DNA from: CAWKDC01 sp964383495
Lineage (GTDB): Bacteria; Pseudomonadota; Gammaproteobacteria; JABCZS01
Reading direction: 5' to 3'
NCBI GenBank assembly: GCA_964383495.1
Contig: CAYLHG010000006.1
Location: 10,122 to 74,121 of the forward strand
DNA length: 64,000 bases
The first letter of the stretch is position 1, and each line of letters opens with the position of its first letter. Under the pieces are notes generated by a model. It was not told the origin of the DNA and ran no database searches. It worked only from the letters and a program-made list of their open reading frames with translations. Below, piece after piece: positions 1 to 8,309 of this stretch. Both the position numbers and the translations under genes were made by a program.

Positions 1-605
1 TTCCAAATTTCAATATAGCGATCGCCATCTTCATCCGGCGTACCTGGAGGCCCGCCTGCAATGTGAGACCCATGATCATAAAAAATTTCGGTGCAAGGTC
101 CGCAAGGGCCTGTATCCCCCATAGCCCAAAAATTTGAAGATTCGCCACAACGTGAAAAACGTGTGGGATCAATTTTCATGTCTTTCAGCCAAATATCTTC
201 CGATTCTTTATCTTCTTTATAAACCGTTATCCACAATTTTTCAGGTGGCAAACGCAATTCTTTTGTTAAAAATTCCCAAGCATAAGCAATGGCTTCTTTT
301 TTAAAATAATCGCCAAAACTAAAGTTACCTAACATTTCAAAGAAAGTATGATGACGTGCGGTATATCCTACGTTCTCGAGGTCATTATGTTTTCCTCCTG
401 CGCGAACACAGCGTTGTGATGTAGTAGCACGAACGAAGGGACGGTGTTCCTTGCCTAAAAAAACGTCTTTAAATTGCACCATGCCTGCGTTGGTAAAAAG
501 CAAGGTAGGATCGTTTGCAGGGATCAAGGGGCTAGAAGGCTGGCGAGCATGGCCCTTCTTTTCAAAATAAGACAGAAAAAGTTCTCTTAAATCATTAACT
601 TGCAT
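1..605 (-). CDS. alaS: Alanyl-tRNA synthetase, N-terminal part (gene runs off the window)
   Basis: Charges tRNA-Ala with alanine in the cytoplasm. Reading back from the ATG at 605 gives about 201 codons open to the window edge, beginning MQVNDLRELFLSYFEKKGH, the usual AlaRS start. Class II motif 1/2 residues are visible (TSQRCVRAGGKHNDLENVG; HHTFFEMLGNFSFGDYF), as is the later MGDTGPCGPCTEIFYDHG segment of the catalytic core. A GAGG Shine-Dalgarno sits 8 nt before the ATG. The C-terminal editing and C-Ala domains lie outside the window. It follows prfC on the same strand after a 169-nt gap that probably holds its own promoter, though no clear box could be assigned there. Confidence 0.97.
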   Translation of the reverse strand, partial: MQVNDLRELFLSYFEKKGHARQPSSPLIPANDPTLLFTNAGMVQFKDVFLGKEHRPFVRATTSQRCVRAGGKHNDLENVGYTARHHTFFEMLGNFSFGDYFKKEAIAYAWEFLTKELRLPPEKLWITVYKEDKESEDIWLKDMKIDPTRFSRCGESSNFWAMGDTGPCGPCTEIFYDHGSHIAGGPPGTPDEDGDRYIEIW

Positions 606-774
606 GATAATAGCCTCAGTTTAGACAAAATGGCGTTTGATATTGTACCATTCAATGAATTATCTGCGCTAATGCCACATTTGTTTTTCAAGAAATTGCC
701 TAAGCGAATGCTAAGAATAGCAGCCCGTAGTCATTGCGAAGCAAAAAATGGTTATTTAATGCGATACATCCACT

Positions 775-2355
775 CTACTTCTCGCACGTTGCTGCAAATA
801 CAACATCAGACCACTTTTCTACCGCAATCTGCAAGTTTACTCGCGTCGGTGCTAAATAAGTTACTTGATCAGCGCCATCCACTGCTAAATATTCATATGC
901 TTTCTCTTGAAATAAAACCCATTGCTTTTCATCTACACAGGATACCCACCGTGCAGCATGTACATTGACTTGTTCATAAGCACATGTCACATTGTATTCG
1001 CTTTTTAACCGCTCCTCGACCACATCAAACTGCAAAGCGCCTACCGCACCTAAAATTAAATCGTTGTTCCGTAAAGGGCGAAATAATTGTACGGCACCTT
1101 CTTCTGATAATTGTACTAACCCTTTCTGCAATGCCTTGCGCTTCATCGGATCTTTTAATACCACACGCTTGAATAATTCTGGCGCAAAATGAGGAATACC
1201 GGTGAATTTTAAATTTTCACCTTCTGTAAAAGTATCGCCAATTTGGATAGTACCGTGATTATGTAATCCGATAATATCACCAGGATAAGCTTCTTCAATG
1301 TGAGATCGATCTTTTGCCATAAACGTTAAGGCCTGGCTGATCAACACTTCTCTTCCTAATCTCACCTGATGCATCTTCATACCTTTACGATAGCGACCAG
1401 AACATACTCGCATGAATGCAATACGATCACGATGCTGAGGATCCATATTCGCCTGAATTTTAAAAATAAAACCACTAAAAGGCTCTTCGCTTGGAGAAAT
1501 TAATCTGGTTTTTGTTTCACGCGGCAACGGTGTAGGAGAATACTCGACAAATGCATCTAACAGCGACTCTACACCAAAATTATTGAGCGCTGATCCAAAA
1601 AACACTGGCGTCATTTTCCCTTCTTTGAATAAAGCTTCATCAAACGTATGTGAAGCACCTTTCACTAATTCAATTTCTTCTCTAAATGCTTTCGCATCTT
1701 GTTCCCCTATAACATCCTCTAATTCAGTACTCTCTAATCCCTTCACTGTTTTTGATTTTTTAATTTCAGTGTTCTTTCCTGCTTCGTATAAATAAATTTC
1801 ATCATGCGTAATGTGATATATTCCTTTCAAACGAGAACCCATGCCAATCGGCCAAGTAATTGGTGCACATTTGATATTTAAAACAGATTCCACTTCATCC
1901 AATAATTCAATCGGATCTTTTCCTTCGCGATCTAATTTATTAATAAAAGTAATAATAGGAGTGGTGCGCAAACGGCACACTTCCATTAATTTCACAGTAC
2001 GCTCTTCAACACCTTTTGCAACGTCAATCACCATTAACGCCGCGTCCACTGCTGTTAATGTACGATAAGTATCTTCTGAGAAATCTTCATGCCCAGGCGT
2101 ATCTAACAAATTAAACAAACAAGGACCGTAAGGAAATTGCATCACAGACGTTGCCACAGAAATACCGCGCTTCTGCTCCATTTCCAACCAATCAGAGGTA
2201 GCCATACGAGAAGCTTTACGTCCCTTCACTGTACCGGCCATCATGATCGCACCACCGTATAGCAATAATTTTTCCGTGATGGTTGTTTTCCCCGCATCAG
2301 GGTGCGAAATAATAGCAAACGTACGACGTTTTTCTAATTCATTCAATATAGTCAT
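775..2355 (-). CDS. prfC: Peptide chain release factor 3 (RF3)
   Basis: Translational GTPase that removes RF1/RF2 from the ribosome after peptide release. 526 aa, close to the usual ~529. The G1 P-loop SHPDAGKTT is at residues 17-25, followed by the G2/G3 region with LLDTPGHEDFSEDT and the G4 NKLD motif, in the order typical of RF3 (EF-G family without domain IV). The start follows the tdh stop by only 3 nt, so it is the last gene of a kbl-tdh-prfC operon. The ribosome-binding site is weak (AGTGG), which fits translational coupling to tdh. Linkage of RF3 to threonine catabolism looks like simple co-transcription. Confidence 0.97.
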   Translation of the reverse strand: MTILNELEKRRTFAIISHPDAGKTTITEKLLLYGGAIMMAGTVKGRKASRMATSDWLEMEQKRGISVATSVMQFPYGPCLFNLLDTPGHEDFSEDTYRTLTAVDAALMVIDVAKGVEERTVKLMEVCRLRTTPIITFINKLDREGKDPIELLDEVESVLNIKCAPITWPIGMGSRLKGIYHITHDEIYLYEAGKNTEIKKSKTVKGLESTELEDVIGEQDAKAFREEIELVKGASHTFDEALFKEGKMTPVFFGSALNNFGVESLLDAFVEYSPTPLPRETKTRLISPSEEPFSGFIFKIQANMDPQHRDRIAFMRVCSGRYRKGMKMHQVRLGREVLISQALTFMAKDRSHIEEAYPGDIIGLHNHGTIQIGDTFTEGENLKFTGIPHFAPELFKRVVLKDPMKRKALQKGLVQLSEEGAVQLFRPLRNNDLILGAVGALQFDVVEERLKSEYNVTCAYEQVNVHAARWVSCVDEKQWVLFQEKAYEYLAVDGADQVTYLAPTRVNLQIAVEKWSDVVFAATCEK

Positions 2356-2358
2356 TGC

Positions 2359-3381
2359 TTACCACTCTAATACTACTTTGCCTGTACGGCCTGCTTTCAT
2401 TTCATCAAATCCTTTTTGAAATTCATGATAAGGGTATTCATGCGTGATCACAGCATCTACATTCATCCCAGAGGTTAATAGACTCACCATTTTGTACCAT
2501 GTTTCAAACATTTCTCTGCCATAAATACCTTTTACAACTAACCCTTTAAAAATAATTTGATTAAAATCAACAGACACAGTAGAAGGCGGAATGCCTAACA
2601 ACGCCACCTTGCCACCATGATTCATATGCTCAAATAACATCGTGATCGCTTGTGCATTTCCTGCCATTTCCAAGCCCACATCAAAACCTTCTTGCATGTT
2701 TAATTCATTCATCACATCGCGTAAATTTTCTTTTTGAACATTCACCGTGCGCGTTGCGCCCATTTTTTTCGCAATCGCTAAACGCCCCTCGTTAATATCT
2801 GTGATCACCACATGACGCGCACCCACATGTTTTGCAATAGTACATGCCATCATGCCGATAGGGCCAGCACCTGTGATCAATACATCTTCACCAACCAAAT
2901 CAAATGATAATGCTGTGTGAACTGCGTTTCCTAATGGATCTAGCATCGATGCTACACGCTCAGAAATACCTGTTGGGATGGGATAAACATTCACCGCAGG
3001 AATAGCAACATATTCTGCAAAACACCCTGGACGATTTACGCCTAACCCGATGGTGTGTCGACACAAATGGCGGCGCCCTGCACGGCAATTGCGGCAAGCA
3101 CCACAGGTCAAATGCCCTTCACCTGAAACCAATTCCCCTACTTTTAACCCCGCCACATCTGAACCCAATGCTGCAATTTCACCTACAAATTCGTGCCCAA
3201 TCACCATGGGAACGGGAATAGTTTTTTGAGCCCATTCATCCCAATTGTAAATGTGTAAATCTGTACCACACACAGAAGTGCGTTTCACTTTAATTAATAC
3301 ATCATTGTGCCCAACTTCTGGCATAGGCACTTCTTCTAGCCACAGACCTTCTTTTGGATATTTTTTAACTAATGCTTTCAT
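2359..3381 (-). CDS. tdh: L-threonine 3-dehydrogenase
   Basis: Oxidises L-threonine to 2-amino-3-ketobutyrate with NAD+; the next enzyme is Kbl, encoded just upstream. 340 aa, the standard length for this zinc-dependent medium-chain dehydrogenase. Visible are the catalytic zinc Cys in SVCGTDLHIYNWDEW near residue 38, the structural-zinc cluster CGACRNCRAGRRHLC near residues 94-108, and the Rossmann glycine motif GAGPIGMMA near residue 171. The ATG overlaps the kbl stop (ATGA), so the two are translationally coupled, and a GGGAG ribosome-binding site lies 7 nt upstream. Confidence 0.97.
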   Translation of the reverse strand: MKALVKKYPKEGLWLEEVPMPEVGHNDVLIKVKRTSVCGTDLHIYNWDEWAQKTIPVPMVIGHEFVGEIAALGSDVAGLKVGELVSGEGHLTCGACRNCRAGRRHLCRHTIGLGVNRPGCFAEYVAIPAVNVYPIPTGISERVASMLDPLGNAVHTALSFDLVGEDVLITGAGPIGMMACTIAKHVGARHVVITDINEGRLAIAKKMGATRTVNVQKENLRDVMNELNMQEGFDVGLEMAGNAQAITMLFEHMNHGGKVALLGIPPSTVSVDFNQIIFKGLVVKGIYGREMFETWYKMVSLLTSGMNVDAVITHEYPYHEFQKGFDEMKAGRTGKVVLEW

Positions 3382-4571
3382 GCAATGACTCCCAATGTTT
3401 TCCCTACGGTTGCAAACGCTGCAATCGCTTCATCTAATTCCTTTTTGGTATGGGCTGCAGACACTTGTGTTCGAATACGCGCCTGCCCATGAGGCACAAC
3501 AGGAAAGAAAAATCCTATTACATACACACCGTGCGCTAATAAAGCTTGAGACATCGCCTGCGCTATCTGAGCTTCACCTAACATCACTGGAATAATCGGA
3601 TGTTCTCCTGGAATTAATGTAAACCCAGCTGCTTCCAAGCCTGCACGAAAATAACGTGCATTCTCGTGCAGTTGTTTCCGTAAATGCGCATCTTTTTCTA
3701 ACAAATCTAACGCCGCCATGGCTGTTGCAACCACTAAAGGCGGCAAACTGTTTGAAAATAAATAAGGACGAGAACGTTGGCGCAACCATCCTACAATTTC
3801 TTTACTGGCGGCTGTGTACCCACCCAACCCGCCACCTAGTGCTTTTCCAAATGTACCTGTTAAAATATCAACTTCTTTGATCACATCTGCATATTCATGC
3901 GTGCCGCGACCATGTTCACCCATAAATCCTACGGCGTGAGAATCATCAACACATACTAATGCATCATATTTTTTTGCTAAATCGCAAATCTTTTTCAGAG
4001 GTGCGATTGTTCCATCCATTGAAAACACACCATCTGTTACAACCAAACGAAACCGCGCGCCTGCTGCTTCTTTTAATTTTTCCTCTAGCATCTCCATATT
4101 ATTATTTGAATAAACATAACGTTTGGCCTTGCACAAACGAATGCCATCAATAATACTGGCATGGTTTAAAGCATCACTAATAATCGCATCTTGCTCGCCC
4201 AGCAACGCCTCGAATAAACCGCCATTTGCGTCGAAGCATGATCCATATAAAATCACATCTTCTTTGCCCAGAAATGCTGCCATACGTTGTTCTAAGGCTC
4301 TATGCAAGTCAGTTGTACCGCAGATAAAGCGGACGGAAGACATGCCGTATCCATATTGGTCCAATGCGCGGTGCGCGGCAGCCACTAAGTTGGGATGATT
4401 GGCCAATCCCAAATAATTATTAGCGCACAAATTAATAACTTTTGCTCCATCTGCTACTTGAATGCGAGCACCTTGAGGAGAGGTTAACAAGCGTTCTGTT
4501 TTGAATACGCCCGCTTCTTTGAGCGTTTCAGTTTCTTTACTAAGGTGTGATGTAAATACGGAAGATAACAT
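3378..4571 (-). CDS. kbl: Glycine C-acetyltransferase (2-amino-3-ketobutyrate CoA ligase)
   Basis: PLP enzyme that cleaves 2-amino-3-ketobutyrate with CoA to glycine and acetyl-CoA. The open frame extends to 4619, but the ATG at 4571 is preceded by AAAGGAG at an 8-nt spacing and gives 397 aa (MLSSVFTSHLSKE...), matching the family length of ~398; the longer start adds 16 unconserved residues with no ribosome-binding site. Alpha-oxoamine synthase landmarks: NNYLGLANHP, CVDDSHAVGFMGEHGRG, and the PLP lysine in TGTFGKALGG. First gene of the kbl-tdh-prfC operon. Confidence 0.97.
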   Translation of the reverse strand: MLSSVFTSHLSKETETLKEAGVFKTERLLTSPQGARIQVADGAKVINLCANNYLGLANHPNLVAAAHRALDQYGYGMSSVRFICGTTDLHRALEQRMAAFLGKEDVILYGSCFDANGGLFEALLGEQDAIISDALNHASIIDGIRLCKAKRYVYSNNNMEMLEEKLKEAAGARFRLVVTDGVFSMDGTIAPLKKICDLAKKYDALVCVDDSHAVGFMGEHGRGTHEYADVIKEVDILTGTFGKALGGGLGGYTAASKEIVGWLRQRSRPYLFSNSLPPLVVATAMAALDLLEKDAHLRKQLHENARYFRAGLEAAGFTLIPGEHPIIPVMLGEAQIAQAMSQALLAHGVYVIGFFFPVVPHGQARIRTQVSAAHTKKELDEAIAAFATVGKTLGVIA

Positions 4572-4690
4572 GGAGTAATCTCCTTTCAAAGGGAAGCAAA
4601 ATTGATGGGATTCTATCATTAATGAGGTGAAAACGTAAGTAAATTTCAGCCGAGAAATTGCCTGCGCGGAAACTTATTCAGTACTGCCCC

Positions 4691-5938
4691 TTACACCACT
4701 TCACTCTCTTCCTGCCGTACTTTTTGCACACTCTTTTTCATCGCAATACCATGCAACGGGGTACCCGAAGGTTGTTGCACGGAGACCGACTGTTTCCTTA
4801 AGCCACCGCCCCACTTATTCATCATCATCGCAATCGCGCCATCTCCGGTCACATTGCAGGCAGTGCCAAAACTATCTTGCGCCACATATACCGTGATCAT
4901 CAAACCAATCGCGGCTTCACTAAAACCTAACATAGATGCAAATAACCCCAGCGCAGCCATCACCGCGCCCCCAGGCACACCCGGCGCCGCCACCATGGTA
5001 ACGCCCAGTGTAATAATGTAAGGAATTAATACATCCCACGTGGGCAAAGTACCCTGCGTCAATAGCATCACTGCAATAGATGCAATAGTAATAGTGATAG
5101 TGCTACCACATAAATGAATTGTCGCGCATAAAGGCACTACAAAATTGGCAATATTTTCATCCACACCATTTTTTAACGTTTGACGCAATGTCACAGGGAT
5201 GGTTGCCACACTTGACATGGTTCCAATCGCAGTTAAATAAGCAGGGAACATATTTTTAAGAGACTGAATGAGGCTAGTACCATTCAGTACGGAAGCGATC
5301 GCATACAATATGACTAACCACATAACATGGACGCCTACGGCTAATAACAGCACTAATCCAAACACACCGAGGGTTGAAACCACTTCACCTGCGACAGTCA
5401 TTTCCACAAATAGAGAAGCAATATACAAAGGTAACAAGGGAAGCAGCACATGCGCAATCGTTCCATCAATAATCTGTTTACCTTCTGAAAGTGCCTGGCA
5501 TAGAAGAGTAGCGCGCAATTTGCCTGCGCCAATACCCCATAAAAAAGCCATCACTAAAGCGGTTGTAATGCCCATCACAGGCGTAAGCGTAAATTGAAAA
5601 TAAGGAGCGATTTTAATAGCGTCTGCAGGCGCAAAAAAACTGCCCAAAGACATTTCAGGAATTACCGCCAGCCCTACCACCGCAGCCAACGCTCCAGCAG
5701 CCAATGTGGACAAATACGCCAGGCTGGTGGTCCATCCTAATATTTTCCCTGCTCTGTAATCGAGGCTTGCAATGCCTTCCGCAATGAAAAAGAAAATCAG
5801 TAACGGCATGATAAATGAGATAAATTGCCCAAATGCGTGTTGGAAAGTGGCTACCGCACGAACCAATTCCATCGGCGCCCATAGGCCTACTAAAACGCCG
5901 GCTGCAATGCCTGCTACCAGTTGAAGAATAAGTCGCAT
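4691..5938 (-). CDS. Dicarboxylate/amino acid:cation symporter (DAACS family)
   Basis: Inner-membrane carrier of the sodium:dicarboxylate/glutamate family, which imports C4-dicarboxylates, glutamate or serine/threonine with Na+ or H+. 415 aa, very hydrophobic, with about 8 membrane segments and re-entrant loops. The signature serine-rich hairpin is present in degenerate form (GTMSSVATIPVTL, near residue 240), as is the later QDSFGTACNVTGDGA motif that coordinates substrate. The substrate cannot be fixed from sequence. The start at 5938 has only a weak GGGGG upstream. The C-terminus carries a basic tail (KKSVQKVRQEE). It lies upstream of kbl on the same strand but 119 nt away, so is probably a separate unit. 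Confidence 0.9.
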   Translation of the reverse strand: MRLILQLVAGIAAGVLVGLWAPMELVRAVATFQHAFGQFISFIMPLLIFFFIAEGIASLDYRAGKILGWTTSLAYLSTLAAGALAAVVGLAVIPEMSLGSFFAPADAIKIAPYFQFTLTPVMGITTALVMAFLWGIGAGKLRATLLCQALSEGKQIIDGTIAHVLLPLLPLYIASLFVEMTVAGEVVSTLGVFGLVLLLAVGVHVMWLVILYAIASVLNGTSLIQSLKNMFPAYLTAIGTMSSVATIPVTLRQTLKNGVDENIANFVVPLCATIHLCGSTITITIASIAVMLLTQGTLPTWDVLIPYIITLGVTMVAAPGVPGGAVMAALGLFASMLGFSEAAIGLMITVYVAQDSFGTACNVTGDGAIAMMMNKWGGGLRKQSVSVQQPSGTPLHGIAMKKSVQKVRQEESEVV

Positions 5939-6080
5939 GGGAAAGCCCCCTTAATCAGGTGAGCTCCCAGCTTATCCCATCTTCCCGTTGCTTGTAAAGG
6001 CAAACCTTCCCATAGCTGGAGTTCCTGACGATTGGTAAGCACGTGATACCCTCCCAATAACTCTAAAGTTGCCTTTTAAA

Positions 6081-8309
6081 TCATCTCTTGAAGGGGTTTG
6101 AGGGGCTTGCAAAACCCTCTACTGCCTGGCTCCTATCACTGTTAGGGCCAGCGGTAGCGGCTGAAGGAGTGGCTGCTATGTAAGGCGCCGTTGCTAAAAC
6201 AGGATATTGCACAGCAGAACCCATAGTATTTCCATAACTTATTTCAGAGGCAGCATGATCTTTCAGCGCCTGTTTGGCCATTTCTAATGGCTTATATTCC
6301 TCAAGCTGCCTCCACAGAATTTCTAAATTCTTCCGGCAAAGGTACACTATTTCGCGGAGCACCTCATCCATGGCGGTATAATTTGCTTTTGCATGATTCA
6401 AACGGTAGCTATCCGATGGCACTTCAGGTTTTTGCTCAACACGACTTATCTTGCTCTGGAGGTCAGAGATACGGTACTCTAATGCTGTTACTTTACTGGG
6501 GAATATAGCGCTTTTTTCTCTTGCTTGAGGGAGCCTTAACTCAGCTTCTGCTACTCCTTCATACGCTAAGGTCCATTCATTTCCTTGAGCATGTGTACCG
6601 GCGCGCATAGCTGCATGATGGTACTCTGCCACCTCATGAAAAATCTCAACAATTTCTTGAGCAGTTCTACAAACAAAATAATAATCGCCATCTGATTGCC
6701 CTGCTACGCCTTCTAAAGCTTCTATTTCTTCTGAAATCCAATAATTATTCGAGTTTTTATATTTTCTATGCAACTCAGCTCTAACAGCACGCCAATCATC
6801 TGCGTCTTCTTCATCTGGTGATATATTATTTTCTGCGATGCTTAATTGGCTCAATTTTTTCCAACTTAATCCTTTATCAATAGCGTTAAGCAATACTTCA
6901 TATGCAGCTCGCATTTCTTTAAATTGAGCTTCTCCCGTATTTTTATCAGGGTGCAATAATAATGCCTGAATTTTCATCGCCTGCCGCAATTGGGATTTTG
7001 CGCTCTCAGCTGTAATAGGCAATCCTTTTAACGCATTTTTAGCCCCCATTAAAACACGCTCTTTTTCTTTTATAACCAATTCAGCATCACCTGCTGTTTT
7101 CCCTTTTTTCATTTCTTGTTGACGTATTAATGCCTTGGTCGTTTCGTGCAAAGTCAGTAATACAAAGACAGCATTCGACGCCTGAATTGTGTCATTACTG
7201 CCTCTATCATTTGAGCTATCACTATCATTTCCCCATAAATAATAGAGCAACCTAGAAGCTGAGGAGTTAAAAACACTAAATCCCTCTCTGCTCTGCTGCC
7301 AACTTACAATAGGAGATATCTCCAATGCCTCGTGCTGAGGGTTCACAGATGTTTTGATAAAACGATAATGCACCCCTGTTCCTTGCGCTTTGTAGCCTTG
7401 CCGCTCTAAATATTCACAAATATTCGCACATTCTTTTAATAGGGCTTTGGATGAATACTGATCAGGGAGGGTCACATCCACCACAGAAATATAGCGCAGC
7501 AAGTCATTATCATGCAATAAATAATTTAAATGCTTGAAGCGAATATCATTTATTTGATTTTCCTCGGTCGCCGCATCCAACAAATAATACTGTCGTCCAC
7601 CAGATTGTACGTCTTTTTGAAATTTAATATCACCTACTTGGGAAGAAGGGCAGTAAATTAAGGTGGATATTTCGGATTTTTCTAACATATGCCCAATAAG
7701 CGATCGAATTCGCTTCACGGGTTTATTTACCCCTTCTGGCTGTTGGACGGTCACTGTTAACTGTTCAGGTCTGCGCTCTAAAATTTCCTGATAAGACGTC
7801 GTTAAATCTCGCCAGTCAATTTCGGGCTCCTCTAATAACCCTGTTTTGGCTGCATTGATAACTAATGAGGGTCCTTGTATTCCTTCTTGTGCTTCAGCTT
7901 TTTGAATCTCTAAGACATTTCTACTTTCATGCCATTTTAATCCTGCCAATATTAAAAACCCTAAGCAACCTATGGCCGATAAGGTCAGCCCAATTGGCCA
8001 GAAAAATGCTGCTGAAAAATCTAGCGCATGAAGCATCAAACACTCTGACCCTACAAATAATAGACTGGATGAAGCCCAAGAAAGTAACCACGACCCATTA
8101 AGCCATCGATGACCAATATAATCTGTTTGTTTTTTGCATTGCAAATAGCCTAATATACCTAGCGTGATAACTCCTAATCCTCCTGCAAGCACGTATAATC
8201 CCGCTCCACCCATGATATCTAAAAGGTAAAAAAATACTTCAGCGCCCGCTACTACCGATAATCCAATCGCAAAAGTAGTCATTGAAGCGATATCATATGT
8301 TTTAATCAT
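6081..8309 (-). CDS. Membrane-anchored J-domain (DnaJ-like) protein of unknown role
   Basis: 742 aa, not assignable to a named family. The N-terminus has four predicted membrane helices (about residues 8-30, 35-58, 70-90, 97-123). A long polar region follows, then a J domain at about 420-476 with the diagnostic HPD at 453-455 (LLLHPDKNTGE) and a following helix (FKEMRAAYEVLL). The C-terminal ~250 residues are helical and end in a disordered Ala/Ser/Pro stretch. There is no Gly/Phe or zinc-finger region, so it is a type III J-protein that would stimulate an Hsp70 (own DnaK or a host Hsp70) at a membrane. The ATG overlaps the stop of the ankyrin-type gene by 8 nt (ATGATTAA) and has an AGGGGC site, so the two form an operon. 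Function unknown; effector-like in style. Confidence 0.85.
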   Translation of the reverse strand: MIKTYDIASMTTFAIGLSVVAGAEVFFYLLDIMGGAGLYVLAGGLGVITLGILGYLQCKKQTDYIGHRWLNGSWLLSWASSSLLFVGSECLMLHALDFSAAFFWPIGLTLSAIGCLGFLILAGLKWHESRNVLEIQKAEAQEGIQGPSLVINAAKTGLLEEPEIDWRDLTTSYQEILERRPEQLTVTVQQPEGVNKPVKRIRSLIGHMLEKSEISTLIYCPSSQVGDIKFQKDVQSGGRQYYLLDAATEENQINDIRFKHLNYLLHDNDLLRYISVVDVTLPDQYSSKALLKECANICEYLERQGYKAQGTGVHYRFIKTSVNPQHEALEISPIVSWQQSREGFSVFNSSASRLLYYLWGNDSDSSNDRGSNDTIQASNAVFVLLTLHETTKALIRQQEMKKGKTAGDAELVIKEKERVLMGAKNALKGLPITAESAKSQLRQAMKIQALLLHPDKNTGEAQFKEMRAAYEVLLNAIDKGLSWKKLSQLSIAENNISPDEEDADDWRAVRAELHRKYKNSNNYWISEEIEALEGVAGQSDGDYYFVCRTAQEIVEIFHEVAEYHHAAMRAGTHAQGNEWTLAYEGVAEAELRLPQAREKSAIFPSKVTALEYRISDLQSKISRVEQKPEVPSDSYRLNHAKANYTAMDEVLREIVYLCRKNLEILWRQLEEYKPLEMAKQALKDHAASEISYGNTMGSAVQYPVLATAPYIAATPSAATAGPNSDRSQAVEGFASPSNPFKR

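Noticed and set aside
600..968. Plus-strand frame of 122 codons
   Set aside because: It is antisense to alaS and the prfC end, with no homology or ribosome-binding site.
4572..4690. Possible riboswitch before kbl
   Set aside because: No glycine- or threonine-responsive structure or terminator could be recognised in the short leader.
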